DNA of 64,000 nt from Sphingobium yanoikuyae (GCF_034424525.1 NZ_CP139979.1:2375501-2439500); one strand, 5' to 3'; numbered from the stretch's first letter, positions 17,541 through 26,467 are shown. Numbers and translations: made by a program. Notes: generated by a model not told the origin, from the sequence alone.

Positions 17541-18368
17541 TCAGAACCCGACCTGCATGAAGACCGCCGGGCCGCTAAACCGATATTTCATCCGCCCGGC
17601 CCAGCTATCCTTGTCGACATCGACGCGATAATTGACGTAGCGCCACATCGCGCCGACCCCGACATTCCGGGCAAAGCGCCAGGTCATGGCCGCTTCGGCG
17701 TTGAGCAGCCGGCCCTTATAATCGTCGACCTTGAGCGACAGATAATCCGCCCTTGCGCTCAGCGTCAGGTCAGTGGCGATCCGCTGCGTCGCGAACAGCC
17801 CCACCGTCGGCAGCGGCGCCAGCGCCTTGCGACGACGTTGCGTGCCGCTCACCTGGGTTTCGCCCAATCGGGCATCCCCCTTGAGCGTCAGGGTGAAATC
17901 GGTCGCATGCAGCCCCAGCGCCGCGCCGACGCGGGTGTCAGGGGTGCTCACGAACGCATAGCCGAAGGTCAGCCGATAGACGTCGCTATCGAAGCCGCTC
18001 TCCACCCGCACCCCGGCCGGATAGGTGACATCGTCAAAGACTATATCGCGCGCCACCGTCTTTGACCCGTTACGGCTCAGCGAATAATATTCGCCCATCA
18101 CCGACCAGTTGCCGCCCAATCTGATCCCCGCCGCGACCTGCGGCAGTGCCTTGTGCTTGTCGAGATCGAGGTCCGATTCCAGGTCGATATTCGTGCCGCC
18201 ATCCGGATTGGACGCGGGTGCGACCCGGACATGGGAACTGACCGATGGCCAATAGGCCCCCACCTCGATCCAATATTTGTCGTCGAGCGATTGCGCATGC
18301 ACGGGCGCTGCGGCTACCCACGTCATCACGACACAAATGCCGCCAAGCCTGATGCTGTGACGCGCCAT
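17541..18368 (-). CDS. Outer-membrane beta-barrel protein
   Basis: A 275-residue exported protein with a signal peptide (RLGGICVVMTWVAAAPVHAQ) and then repeated amphipathic strands (KYWIEVGAYWPSVSSHVRV, NWSVMGEYYSLSRNG, VYRLTFGYAFVSTPDTRVGAALGLHATDF) ending in a barrel-type Phe (FMQVGF). It looks like a small porin or OmpW-type 8- to 10-stranded barrel. It has no kinship I can name more exactly. Two palindromic sites (18494-18513, 18571-18590) lie 126 and 203 bp upstream, suggesting control with the neighbouring two-component system. Confidence 0.82.
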   Translation of the reverse strand: MARHSIRLGGICVVMTWVAAAPVHAQSLDDKYWIEVGAYWPSVSSHVRVAPASNPDGGTNIDLESDLDLDKHKALPQVAAGIRLGGNWSVMGEYYSLSRNGSKTVARDIVFDDVTYPAGVRVESGFDSDVYRLTFGYAFVSTPDTRVGAALGLHATDFTLTLKGDARLGETQVSGTQRRRKALAPLPTVGLFATQRIATDLTLSARADYLSLKVDDYKGRLLNAEAAMTWRFARNVGVGAMWRYVNYRVDVDKDSWAGRMKYRFSGPAVFMQVGF

Positions 18369-18493
18369 TTCGTCCTCCCTGTGGCCAGCGGCCGCTCATT
18401 TGATATGGCGACCATGACGCCTGCCCCCCCTTGTGCGCCCTTGCGTAGAGCTTGGGCATCGGGGTCATTGCCTAGGAGCGCGGAGAATGTTGC

Positions 18494-18513
18494 CGGGGTA
18501 AACCCGATGCCGT
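18494..18513. promoter_or_regulatory. Candidate operator, site B
   Basis: CCGGGGTAAACCCGATGCCG, a near-palindrome sharing the GGGG-TWA-CCCGATG pattern with sites A, C and E. It lies between the outer-membrane barrel gene (minus) and the kinase gene (plus). Confidence 0.45.
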
Positions 18514-18570
18514 CATCACCATTGGCCTGTAAAGCGGCCGGAAAATGCCGTGCGGGCCGATCCCCCCATC

Positions 18571-18590
18571 TCGGGGTAAATCCCCGGTCG
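18571..18590. promoter_or_regulatory. Candidate operator, site C
   Basis: TCGGGGTAAATCCCCGGTCG, with perfect CGGGG/CCCCG arms around TAAAT. It resembles site B 77 bp away. The rest of 18369-19030 shows no gene; 18670-18780 is AT-rich and may hold the kinase promoter. Confidence 0.45.
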
Positions 18591-19030
18591 TCAAATCAGG
18601 CCGCTCAACCATCCATCCGACATGCGCGACTCAGGAGCGTCGAGCAGGCCGCCGACCACATCCGCGCGTTACAGTAGGTATATTTCCTTAGACCTAAAAT
18701 TATACATAAAACTCACATTTCTTCAAAGTATACAATGTCATACTTTAGTCCATTAACGCTGTTAAACGCCCATTTCCCATAGGTTTCGTGGCAGAAACCT
18801 GCCAAATATCCACCAATGCAGAAAGCATCTCAAGTTCGCGAAAAACTCCGACTTTTGCATCGCCCCAACCATTGCTACATAGAAATACCCCCGGTATACT
18901 TCCTGATAACAGGGTCGCTCGTTAGTTAGTCCATTTTCACGCGGCATTTGCCGCGCAGATGATCTTTACGCGCCGGGACTTTCGCCCCGGTCGAATGATA
19001 CAGGGCATTTTAGCTGGTGAGGGAGACGTC

Positions 19031-20188
19031 ATGCTCGAACTACATCAAGCGGGGGCACCCTATTATCCGGAGTTTTTCGGTGACGAACGTGGTAGTGCCA
19101 CAGTTCCCGTGCCGATCTATCTGGTTCCGCCGAGTCCATCCCATACAACGTCCCGTGCAGAGCTGCAGCGCCTGATCAACAGCATTCCGGTCAAGATCGT
19201 GGTGGTGGATCGCGATGCCTGCATCGTGGCTATCAATGGCGCCTGCCAGCCCTATCTCCGCGCCGTTGGCCTCGACCTGCATCTCGTGGCAGGCCAGAGC
19301 TACTATGCCGTGAAGGCGCGTTTCGCCGCGCCGCCGCAGGATGCCCGCAGCGTGAGCGAACATGTCGCCGCCCTCTGTCAGCACAACACGCCCTTCAGCC
19401 AGACCCTCAGCTTCCCGCTCGCCGGGCAGGACATCCGCATGGTCGTCCATGGCGAACGCCTGCCGGGCGCCGAGGATCTGTTCATCCTCAGCCATCTCGA
19501 TGATGAAGATCCGGAAAGCGAAACCGCCAATCCCCGTCGCTACCACCTCTCGATGCTGCAGGCGGAGGAAGAGGAGCGCAAGCGGATCGCCCGCGAGTTG
19601 CATGACGAAACGGCCCAGCAACTGGCCCTGATGCAGTTCAACCTCATGACGCTGCGCAACAGCGACATGAGCCCCCAGGCCAATGACGCCTATCAGGCCA
19701 TGGAAATCTCGCTCAAGGCGATCCAGGACCAGGTGCGGACGCTCAGCTATCTGCTCCATCCGCCCGAACTGGCGGAGGATGGTATCGAGGCGGCCCTCGC
19801 CCATTTCACCCGCGGCTTCGCCCGCCGGTCCGGGCTCCAGGTCGAATTTCGCTGCCTTTCGGGGCCGATCAAGCGCGACCCGGACATGGAAATCGCCTTC
19901 TATCGCGTCGCGCAGGAAGCACTGGCCAATGTCTACAAACATGCCGATGCCCGCCACGCCGTCGTCCGCCTGCGACGGACCCAGACCAGCTTCACCCTGG
20001 AAATAGAGGATGATGGCCGGGGCGTGCCCGAACATATCCTCAACGGTCAGGGCCGCGACATCGTCGGCGTCGGCCTGTCGGGCATGCGGGAGCGGGTCGC
20101 GGCCCTCGCTGGCCAGTTGGAAGTCCGCCGCACCGGCGCTGGCACGCTCGTCACCGCGACCATACCGCGCCGACGTCAATGTGACTGA
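19031..20188 (+). CDS. Soluble NarX/DegS-type histidine kinase (PAS-like, HisKA_3)
   Basis: A 385-residue sensor kinase with no transmembrane helix, so it senses an internal signal. Residues about 45-165 form a PAS-like domain (SIPVKIVVVDRDACIVAINGACQPYLRAVG). HisKA_3 follows with the phospho-acceptor His191 in EEERKRIARELHDETAQQLALMQF, then a HATPase domain with the N box QEALANVYKHADA, G1 EIEDDGRGVPEH and G2 GVGLSGMRERVAALAG. The start at 19031 is chosen for GGGAG 5 nt upstream; an ATG at 18959 is also in frame. It converges on the LuxR-type response regulator gene, its likely partner. Confidence 0.92.
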   Translation: MLELHQAGAPYYPEFFGDERGSATVPVPIYLVPPSPSHTTSRAELQRLINSIPVKIVVVDRDACIVAINGACQPYLRAVGLDLHLVAGQSYYAVKARFAAPPQDARSVSEHVAALCQHNTPFSQTLSFPLAGQDIRMVVHGERLPGAEDLFILSHLDDEDPESETANPRRYHLSMLQAEEEERKRIARELHDETAQQLALMQFNLMTLRNSDMSPQANDAYQAMEISLKAIQDQVRTLSYLLHPPELAEDGIEAALAHFTRGFARRSGLQVEFRCLSGPIKRDPDMEIAFYRVAQEALANVYKHADARHAVVRLRRTQTSFTLEIEDDGRGVPEHILNGQGRDIVGVGLSGMRERVAALAGQLEVRRTGAGTLVTATIPRRRQCD

Positions 20189-20193
20189 ACCAG

Positions 20194-20245
20194 CCTGATC
20201 GGCGGCGCAGGATCAGGCCCGCCCGCCGATCGCCCGCCGATCAGG
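20194..20245. terminator. Long inverted repeat between kinase and regulator
   Basis: A perfect 12-bp inverted repeat, CCTGATCGGCGG at 20194-20205 and its complement at 20234-20245, flanks a 28-bp loop between the convergent kinase and regulator genes. No T-run. A terminator role is likely but not certain. Confidence 0.55.
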
Positions 20246-20891
20246 GTTCGACGATATTGTTGCGCACCGCATAGCGCACCAGCTCCGCCGTCGTTCCCAG
20301 CTTCAGCTTGTGCATCGCCGCCGCGCGGTGGGTCTCGACCGTCTTCACGCTGATATCCAGCAGATGGGCAATCTGCTTGTTGATCTTGCCCTCGGCGATC
20401 AGTTGAACGATCTCGCGCTCGCGCGGGGTCAGCGTGGCGACATTGCTGCCGGCCACGCTGCTCTTCACATAATGGTCGAGCAATGTTTCGGAGATCGCCG
20501 CCGAGAAATAGGGCTTGCGCAGCGACAGCGCCTCGACCGCCGACTGCAGATGCTGGCCGCTGTCGGACTTGAGCACATAGCCGCGCGCGCCCGCACGCAG
20601 CACCTCGACCAGCAGATCCTCCCGATCATGCATCGTGTAGATCAGTATTTCGATCCGCGGGAATTCCTGCTTGAGCGCGCGGGTCAGTTCCAGCCCGTTC
20701 ATCAGCGGCAGCGAATAATCCAGGATCGCGATGTCCGGCTGGGTATCGCGCGCCGCTTTCAGCGCGTCATGCCCGTCCGATGCCTCGGCGACGATCTGCC
20801 AGCGATCCTGGGTTTCGAGGAAAGTCCGAACCCCCTGGCGCAAGGCCTGATGATCGTCGGCAATCAATATCCGCGTCAATGGCTTGCTCAT
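20241..20891 (-). CDS. NarL/FixJ-family response regulator
   Basis: A 216-residue regulator: receiver domain (about 5-120) with acidic pocket IADDHQ, phospho-acceptor Asp58 in IAILDYSLPLMNG, Thr/Lys switch residues (IYTMHD, VLKSDS), then a LuxR-type helix-turn-helix (about 150-212: LTPREREIVQLIAEGKINKQIAHLLDISVKTVETHRAAAMHKL). It should dimerise and bind a short palindrome when phosphorylated by the adjacent HisKA_3 kinase. A palindromic site (D) lies about 73 bp upstream of its own start, in keeping with self-regulation. Confidence 0.95.
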   Translation of the reverse strand: MSKPLTRILIADDHQALRQGVRTFLETQDRWQIVAEASDGHDALKAARDTQPDIAILDYSLPLMNGLELTRALKQEFPRIEILIYTMHDREDLLVEVLRAGARGYVLKSDSGQHLQSAVEALSLRKPYFSAAISETLLDHYVKSSVAGSNVATLTPREREIVQLIAEGKINKQIAHLLDISVKTVETHRAAAMHKLKLGTTAELVRYAVRNNIVEP

Positions 20892-20963
20892 CCCTTACCC
20901 CTGTCCACTCCCGATGGCGCCCATGATGAGCCCGCCTATCTTTGCGGCCCGCCCGCCTGAAAC

Positions 20964-20987
20964 AATGGGGGTTTTCCCCCGCATCGG
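20964..20987. promoter_or_regulatory. Candidate operator, site D
   Basis: Contains GGGGGTTTTCCCCC followed by GCATCGG, a perfect GGGGG/CCCCC palindrome upstream of the response-regulator gene. It resembles sites B, C and E. Confidence 0.45.
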
Positions 20988-21176
20988 CCGATATTGCCCC
21001 GACAGCGCGCAAAGCCGCCAATATCGGCCTTTCCGTCATGGTCCACGTGGAGCCTGGCAGCGGAAAATCTGCCATGTCCCGCTTTGCTTGGCGAGAGGAA
21101 AGCATGGTTATCGTGCATTTTCCTGATCTTAGCATCGATCATAGGGTTTTCTGCGATGCGAGCGTCCCCCAACCGG

Positions 21177-21196
21177 ATCGGGGATTATCCCGATGG
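21177..21196 (+). promoter_or_regulatory. Candidate operator, site E
   Basis: ATCGGGGATTATCCCGATGG: arms ATCGGG and CCCGAT around 6 nt, 66 bp before the outer-membrane transporter gene. It matches site A at 18 of 20 positions. Confidence 0.6.
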
Positions 21197-21261
21197 CCCC
21201 ACCCGCCGCGCCGATGGATGATGGCACCGGGCTTCATGGCCTTCAGGGAAATTGGGGACAG

Positions 21262-22242
21262 ATGATGCGCAACGTGAAGACCTGCCTGCTGGGCGTTCTC
21301 CTGCCGCTGGCCGGTGCGATCAGCACCCCGGCGAAGGCCGTCGAGGGCGCAGCCAGCCTCTATGTTCCCGGCACCGGCGGCCCAGCGACCGCCGTGATGC
21401 CGCCGCTGGAGGGTGTCTATTTCGACGACACCATTTACATCTACAATGGCAGCGCGAGCGCCAGCAAGGAATTCGTCGTCGGCGGCAATGTCGTCGCCGG
21501 CCTCGATGCAACGATCGTCGCCGATTTCCTGACGACGCTGGTCGTGCCCTCCACCAACTTCCTGGGCGGCACATTGTCGATGGGCGTGACCGTGCCGGTC
21601 GGTGCGCCGATGATCGATGCCAATGCCGTCGTCACCGGCCCGTTCGGCAATCTGCGCAGCCTCAACGTCCATGATTCCGCGCTCGTCGTCGGCGATCCGG
21701 TGTTCAACACCATGCTCGGCTGGAAGGCAGGCAAGCTCCGCATCCAGGCCAGTAGCATGGTCAACATCCCGGTCGGCCATTATCGCGAGGACCAGCTGGC
21801 CAATCTGGCGCTGCATCGCTGGGCAGTCGACACCTCGCTCGCGCTCAGCCTGCATGATGATGAGAGCGGCTGGGATCTCACCGGCAAGGCCGGCGTCACC
21901 TTCAACGGCAAGAATGACTATACGGAATATGACAGCGGCAACGAGTTCCACCTCGAAGGATCGGTGGAAAAGGCGCTGTCGAAGAAATTCTCCATCGGCG
22001 CCCAGGGCTATTGGCTCAAGCAGATCAGCGATGACAAGAGCAGTGGCGCCCTGCTCGGTGCCTTCCGGGGTGAGGTGGTCGGCGTCGGCGGCACGGCCGC
22101 GCTCAATGTCACCATGGGCCGCTCGCCCGCGACCTTCCGCCTGCGCGCCTTCAAGGAACTCGACGCCACCAACCGGCTGAAGGGCGAGGCCTTCTTCCTC
22201 AGCCTCACCCTGCCGCTCTACATGAAGATGCCCCCGCAATAG
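21262..22242 (+). CDS. Outer-membrane transporter of the MetA phenol-degradation (COG4313) type
   Basis: A 326-residue exported barrel protein with the signal peptide VKTCLLGVLLPLAGAISTPAKAVEGAASLYVPG. The VEGAASLYVPGTGG... DDTIYIYNGSAS start, the central NVHDSALVVGDPVFNTMLGWKAGKLRIQ and the LALSLHDDESGWDLTGKAGVTFNGKNDYTEYDSGNEFHLEG region are typical of the PF13557 family of outer-membrane channel-like proteins first noted near phenol-degradation genes. The start is ATG-ATG at 21262/21265 behind GGGGACAG. It is the last gene of the two-component cluster. Substrate unknown. Confidence 0.87.
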   Translation: MMRNVKTCLLGVLLPLAGAISTPAKAVEGAASLYVPGTGGPATAVMPPLEGVYFDDTIYIYNGSASASKEFVVGGNVVAGLDATIVADFLTTLVVPSTNFLGGTLSMGVTVPVGAPMIDANAVVTGPFGNLRSLNVHDSALVVGDPVFNTMLGWKAGKLRIQASSMVNIPVGHYREDQLANLALHRWAVDTSLALSLHDDESGWDLTGKAGVTFNGKNDYTEYDSGNEFHLEGSVEKALSKKFSIGAQGYWLKQISDDKSSGALLGAFRGEVVGVGGTAALNVTMGRSPATFRLRAFKELDATNRLKGEAFFLSLTLPLYMKMPPQ

Positions 22243-22258
22243 CGCCGGGGCATCCCCT

Positions 22259-24775
22259 CTATAGCTGCCGCAGCGCCCTTGCGGGCCGCACCGACATCAG
22301 CGGGATCGATCCGGCAAGCCCAATCCCCAGCGTCAGCACCGCTCCGCCCGCCAGCGTCGCCAGCACCACGCCCCAGTCGGGCGCCCAGCCGAAACTGAAC
22401 AGCTGCACCACCACATACCAGGCGGCGGCCCCACCCAGCAACAGCGCCACCAGCGCCAGAAGCCCGGCCAGCACGCCATATTCCAGCGCCTGCGCCCCCA
22501 ATATCTGGCCGCGCGTCGCGCCCAGCAGCTTCAGCACCACGCTGTCATAGCTGCGGCTCTGCCGCCCGGCCGCGATCGCGCCGATCAGCACCGCGACCCC
22601 CGCCAGCACCGTCACCGACGCCGCCGCCAGGATCGCCCCCGACATCTGGTCCAGCAAGCCAGACACCTGGCCGATCACCTGCCCCACCTCGATCACCGAC
22701 GCGCCGGGGAAGCTCGCCAGCAGCGCGCTGGTCACCGCCTGCTCCTGGCGCTTGTCGGGCAGGCTGATCGTCGCGGTCAGGCTGTGCGGCGCCGACGCCA
22801 GCGTGCTCGGCGAAAAGACCATCACATAGTTGAAACCCATCGTGTCCCAGTTGATCTTGCGCAGCGACGCGACCCGCGCCTCGATCTCGCGGCCCAGGAT
22901 CGACACGGTGATGCGGTCGCCGACCCAGATGTCCAGCGCCTTGGCCTGGTCGGCGTCGAGCGACACCAGCGGCGGCCCGACATAATCGCGCGACCACCAG
23001 CGTCCCTCCACGATCTCGCTGCCCTCGGGCAGGGTCGCGCTATAGGTGACGCCGCGCTCGCCGCGCAGGATCCACGCCCCTTCCGGTTTTTCCTTGAGGT
23101 CGGCGACGCGCTTGCCCGAATAGCCGGTCACCGTGCCACGCAGGATCGGCACGACATTCAGCTTCGCCGCCGGCACGCGCCTGGCCATCAAGGCGCGAAA
23201 CTGCGCCTCCGCCCCGGCCGGCATGTCGAGTATGAACAGGTTGGGCGCCTGTTTCGGCACGGTCCGGCCAATCTCCGCCTGGATGCTGGTCTGGATCGCC
23301 GCCAGCGTGACGAACAGGGTCAGCGCCAGCCCCAATGCCACGGTCAGCGCCGCGGTCTGCGCGCCGGGCCGATGGAGGTTGGCAAGCGCCAGCCGCAGCA
23401 GCGGCCGCCGCGCATGGGGCATGCGCCGCGCCAGCCACTTTATCCCCTGCCCCATCGCCAGCAGCAGCAACAGGGTCGCCGTAATGGCGCCCAGCATCGC
23501 CGCTGCGAACATCGGCGTACGCGCCGTCAGCAGCACGACCGCGACCAGCAGCGCGATCGCTCCGCCGACCAGCGCCAGCGTGTGCCGGTCGATCCGCCGC
23601 CGCCCGTCGACCAGAGTGCGCAGGATCGCCGCCACTGGCTCGGTCCGCGCACGGGCCAGCGGCGGCAACGTGAAGATCAGCGCGATCAGCAGGCCATAGG
23701 CGGCGCTCGTCGCCAGCGGCAGCGGATAGAGGTGGAAGCCCGGCGCCACCGGCAGCATGTCGCCCGCCGCCCAGACCAGCAAGGGCGGCGACAGCGCGCC
23801 CGCCACCAGCCCGGCCAATATGGCCAGCCCCGCAACCACCCCGATCTGCAGCAGATAGATGCGCTGGATATCGGCCGATGTCGCGCCCAGCACCTTGAAA
23901 GTGGCCAGCGCGCCGCGCTTGATCGCCAGATAGGACGCAACGCCATTGCTGACGCCGATCCCGGCAATCACCAGCGCGGCCAGGCCGATCAACAACAGGA
24001 ACTGGCCCATATTCTCGATGAAGCGGTTGGTGCCCGGCGCTGCCCGCTCGCGGTCCTTATATTCCCAGCCCTGCTCGACATAGCGCTTCTCCAGCCGCTC
24101 GCGCAGCGCCTGCGCATCCGCCCCGGCGGGCAGGCGCAGCCGATATTTGGCGCGGTAGAGGCTGCCCGGCTGGATCAGCCCGGTGCGGTCCAGCCCGTCC
24201 ATCGACACGATCGCCACCGGCCCCAGGGTAAAGCCCTCGCCCACCCGGTCCGGCTCGTCGGCGATGATCGCCGCCACCGTGAAATCGGCCGTGCCATAGC
24301 GCAGCGCGTCACCGACGCCGATCGCCATCCGCTCCGCCAAGGCCGGGCTGATCAGGATGCGGTCGGCCGCCAGCGGCGCATAGCGTCCATGCTGCAACGC
24401 CAGCGTGCCATAGAGCGGATAGGCATCGTCCACGCCTTTCAACTCGGTCAGCAGCGGCGGCGCCTCGAGCCCGCCGCCCTTGTGGACCATGGCGCGCAGC
24501 CGCACCGTCTCGCTCATCCGGCCCAGCCGCGTGATCGCCTGCTGGTCGCGCGCGTCCATCACCCGCTGGGTCATGGCTATCTCGACATCGCCGCCCAGGA
24601 TCATCTGCCCCCGCGCCGAAATCTCGCCGGTGATCGCGCTGGTCAGGCTGCCGATCGCCGCCAGCGTCATCACGCCCAGGAACAGGCAGACGAACAGCAG
24701 CCGCAAGCCGCGGAACCCGGCATGCAGGTCGCGCCGCGCGATCCGCCAGCTTGCCCCCCACCCCAATGGCGTCAC
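22259..24775 (-). CDS. FtsX-family ABC transporter permease (YbbP-like)
   Basis: An 838-residue inner-membrane permease with two FtsX domains and ten predicted helices: an N-terminal helix (LLFVCLFLGVMTLAAIG), a large periplasmic MacB-PCD-like domain, helices at about 260-400, a second periplasmic domain (about 490-690) and C-terminal helices ending in IGLAGSIPLMSVRPARALRQL. This architecture is that of YbbP, which with ATPase YbbA forms an envelope complex often found beside a TesA-like esterase, as here. Its start overlaps the ATPase stop by 4 nt. The substrate is thought to be hydrophobic but is not established. Confidence 0.93.
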   Translation of the reverse strand: MTPLGWGASWRIARRDLHAGFRGLRLLFVCLFLGVMTLAAIGSLTSAITGEISARGQMILGGDVEIAMTQRVMDARDQQAITRLGRMSETVRLRAMVHKGGGLEAPPLLTELKGVDDAYPLYGTLALQHGRYAPLAADRILISPALAERMAIGVGDALRYGTADFTVAAIIADEPDRVGEGFTLGPVAIVSMDGLDRTGLIQPGSLYRAKYRLRLPAGADAQALRERLEKRYVEQGWEYKDRERAAPGTNRFIENMGQFLLLIGLAALVIAGIGVSNGVASYLAIKRGALATFKVLGATSADIQRIYLLQIGVVAGLAILAGLVAGALSPPLLVWAAGDMLPVAPGFHLYPLPLATSAAYGLLIALIFTLPPLARARTEPVAAILRTLVDGRRRIDRHTLALVGGAIALLVAVVLLTARTPMFAAAMLGAITATLLLLLAMGQGIKWLARRMPHARRPLLRLALANLHRPGAQTAALTVALGLALTLFVTLAAIQTSIQAEIGRTVPKQAPNLFILDMPAGAEAQFRALMARRVPAAKLNVVPILRGTVTGYSGKRVADLKEKPEGAWILRGERGVTYSATLPEGSEIVEGRWWSRDYVGPPLVSLDADQAKALDIWVGDRITVSILGREIEARVASLRKINWDTMGFNYVMVFSPSTLASAPHSLTATISLPDKRQEQAVTSALLASFPGASVIEVGQVIGQVSGLLDQMSGAILAAASVTVLAGVAVLIGAIAAGRQSRSYDSVVLKLLGATRGQILGAQALEYGVLAGLLALVALLLGGAAAWYVVVQLFSFGWAPDWGVVLATLAGGAVLTLGIGLAGSIPLMSVRPARALRQL

Positions 24776-25461
24776 GCGGCAACCTCGCCGCTCAGCTGCC
24801 CGTCCCGCATCTCGACGGTCCGGTCACACCGCGCCGCCAGCGCCGGATCATGGGTGATGATCAGCAGGGTCGCGCCGCTCGCCTGTTGCCGGGCGAACAG
24901 CAGGTCGATGATCGCCGTGCCGGTCGACTGGTCCAGATTTCCCGTGGGTTCATCCGCGAACAATATCGCCGGATCGGGCGCCATGGCCCGCGCGATCGCC
25001 ACGCGCTGCTGCTCGCCGCCCGACAGCTGGGCGGGATAATGGGACAGGCGATGGCCCAGACCCACCGCCTTCAATTCCTGCGCTGCCCGCTCGAACGGAT
25101 CGGCCAGCCCCGCCAGTTCCAGCGGCACGGCGACATTTTCCAGTGCCGTCATCGTCGGCAACAGATGGAAGGATTGCAGGATGATGCCGATCCGCCCGCG
25201 CCGCGCCCGCGCCAGCCCATCCTCGTCGAGCGCGCGATAATTGACGCCCGCCACGCTGACCGTGCCGCCGCTCGCCTGCTCCAGCCCGGACAGGATCGCC
25301 ATCAGCGATGACTTGCCCGATCCCGACGCCCCCAATATCGCCAGGCTCTCGCCGCGACGAATATCCAGGTCGATCCCCTTCAATATCTGCGTGTTGCCGA
25401 GCGAGAGGGTGACATTGCGCGCCTGGATCGCGATATGGGGGGCATCGATGGTCGCATGCAT
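24772..25461 (-). CDS. ABC transporter ATP-binding protein (YbbA/LolD-like)
   Basis: A 229-residue ATPase: Walker A GASGSGKSS, Q-loop IILQSFHLLPTM, signature LSGGEQQRVAIARA, Walker B AILFADEPTGNLD and H-loop ITHD. The LPTMTALENVAVPLELAG stretch is typical of the MacB/LolD/YbbA subfamily. It pairs with the overlapping FtsX-type permease. The ATG at 25461 overlaps the ATG of the divergent esterase gene by 2 nt on the opposite strand. AAGGAG is 12 nt upstream, farther than usual, so the exact start is less sure; the frame is open to 25629. Confidence 0.93.
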   Translation of the reverse strand: MHATIDAPHIAIQARNVTLSLGNTQILKGIDLDIRRGESLAILGASGSGKSSLMAILSGLEQASGGTVSVAGVNYRALDEDGLARARRGRIGIILQSFHLLPTMTALENVAVPLELAGLADPFERAAQELKAVGLGHRLSHYPAQLSGGEQQRVAIARAMAPDPAILFADEPTGNLDQSTGTAIIDLLFARQQASGATLLIITHDPALAARCDRTVEMRDGQLSGEVAA

Positions 25462-26182
25462 GAAGAAGGAAGGCTCCTTGGCGAACGGTTTCCGGCTATA
25501 TGGGTTCTCGCTGCTGCTTGTCCAACTGCTCGCCGCCTGTTCCCCAACGAAGCAAGAGGCGCTTCCCGCCGCCGACAATAATGCAGCGAACATGACAGCG
25601 AAGGCGACACAGCCAATCGCCGATGGCAAGCTGGTCGTCGTCTTCGGCGACAGCCTCTATGCCGGCTATAATCTTCAGCAGGATCAGGGCTTTGCACCCA
25701 TACTTGAACAAGCCCTGTCAAAACAGGGGATCAAGGCCCATGTCGTCAATGCCGGCGTGTCGGGCGACACCAGCGCGGACGGCCTCGCCCGCCTCGCCTT
25801 CGGTCTCGACGGCCTGCCGCGCAAGCCCGATCTGGTCCTCGTGGGCCTGGGCGGCAACGACATGCTGCGCGGCCTCAGCCCGCAGGCGACCCGGGCCAAT
25901 ATCGACGCCATCCTGACCGAACTCGACAAGCGCGGCATCCCGGCGATGCTGACCGGCATGATGGCCTCGCCCAATATGGGGCCGGACTATGCCGCCGCCT
26001 TCAACCCGATCTATCCCGATCTGGCAAAGAAGCATGGCGTGCCGCTCTACCCCTTCTTCCTCGACGGCGTGATCGGCCAGCGCAGCCTGCTGCTGCCCGA
26101 CGGCATCCACCCCAATCCCCAAGGCGTCCAGCGCATCACCGCCAAGGTCGCGCCGTTGGTGGCCAGGCAGTTGGGGGAGTAG
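25460..26182 (+). CDS. Arylesterase/lysophospholipase L1-like SGNH hydrolase, lipoprotein
   Basis: A 240-residue GDSL/SGNH hydrolase (TesA-like). Blocks: FGDSLYAGYNL with the nucleophile Ser, the Gly block NAGVSGDTSADG, the Asn block GLGGNDMLRG, and the catalytic pair DGIHPNPQG. An N-terminal hydrophobic stretch ending in LLAAC is a lipobox, so it is probably a membrane-anchored lipoprotein. ATG at 25460 is reported; TTG at 25478 is a good alternative because AGAAGGAAGG lies 5 nt before it. Divergent from the YbbAP-type transporter, the same grouping as tesA-ybbAP in enterobacteria. Confidence 0.9.
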   Translation: MKKEGSLANGFRLYGFSLLLVQLLAACSPTKQEALPAADNNAANMTAKATQPIADGKLVVVFGDSLYAGYNLQQDQGFAPILEQALSKQGIKAHVVNAGVSGDTSADGLARLAFGLDGLPRKPDLVLVGLGGNDMLRGLSPQATRANIDAILTELDKRGIPAMLTGMMASPNMGPDYAAAFNPIYPDLAKKHGVPLYPFFLDGVIGQRSLLLPDGIHPNPQGVQRITAKVAPLVARQLGE

Positions 26183-26238
26183 ACCGCGGGCGAAAATCGG
26201 GTGTCCGTCAAAATGGCTAAAATGGGTGGGAACAAGAC

Positions 26239-26400
26239 ATTCCTCCCCGGCACGGGGAGGGGGACCGCTCGCGTAGCGAGTGGTGGAGGGGCACAGGCCG
26301 GATAGCGCAGCGCCAAGAGGCACCTGCCCCTCCGTCAGCGCTTCGCGTCTGTTCAATGGAGACCCGTGTCTCCATTGAACTCCCCGTTCCGGGGAGGAAT
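26239..26400. repeat. REP/MITE-like palindromic element with terminal inverted repeats
   Basis: A 162-bp intergenic element bounded by 21-bp inverted ends (26239-26259 and 26380-26400, one mismatch) built around CTCCCC...GGGGAG. Inside is a further perfect 13-bp inverted repeat (26351-26363 and 26368-26380). No coding frame. It fills most of the gap between the esterase and gspO genes and resembles dispersed palindromic units common in alphaproteobacteria. Confidence 0.75.
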
Positions 26401-26467
26401 GTCCACTTCTGGTCGCTTCCTGCCCGCCCAAATTTGCCCTCCCGGCCCAGACACGCTCGTCGGCCCG

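Noticed and set aside
18762..18947. 61-residue minus-strand frame
   Set aside because: It lies in the AT-rich promoter region of the kinase gene, has no ribosome binding site and no known relative.
16120..22242. EcfG-type general stress promoters (GGAAC-N16/17-CGTT)
   Set aside because: No convincing pair was found upstream of the cluster genes; the palindromic sites are a better explanation.
26183..26467. Small protein gene after the esterase
   Set aside because: The bases are largely taken up by inverted repeats; no coding pattern.
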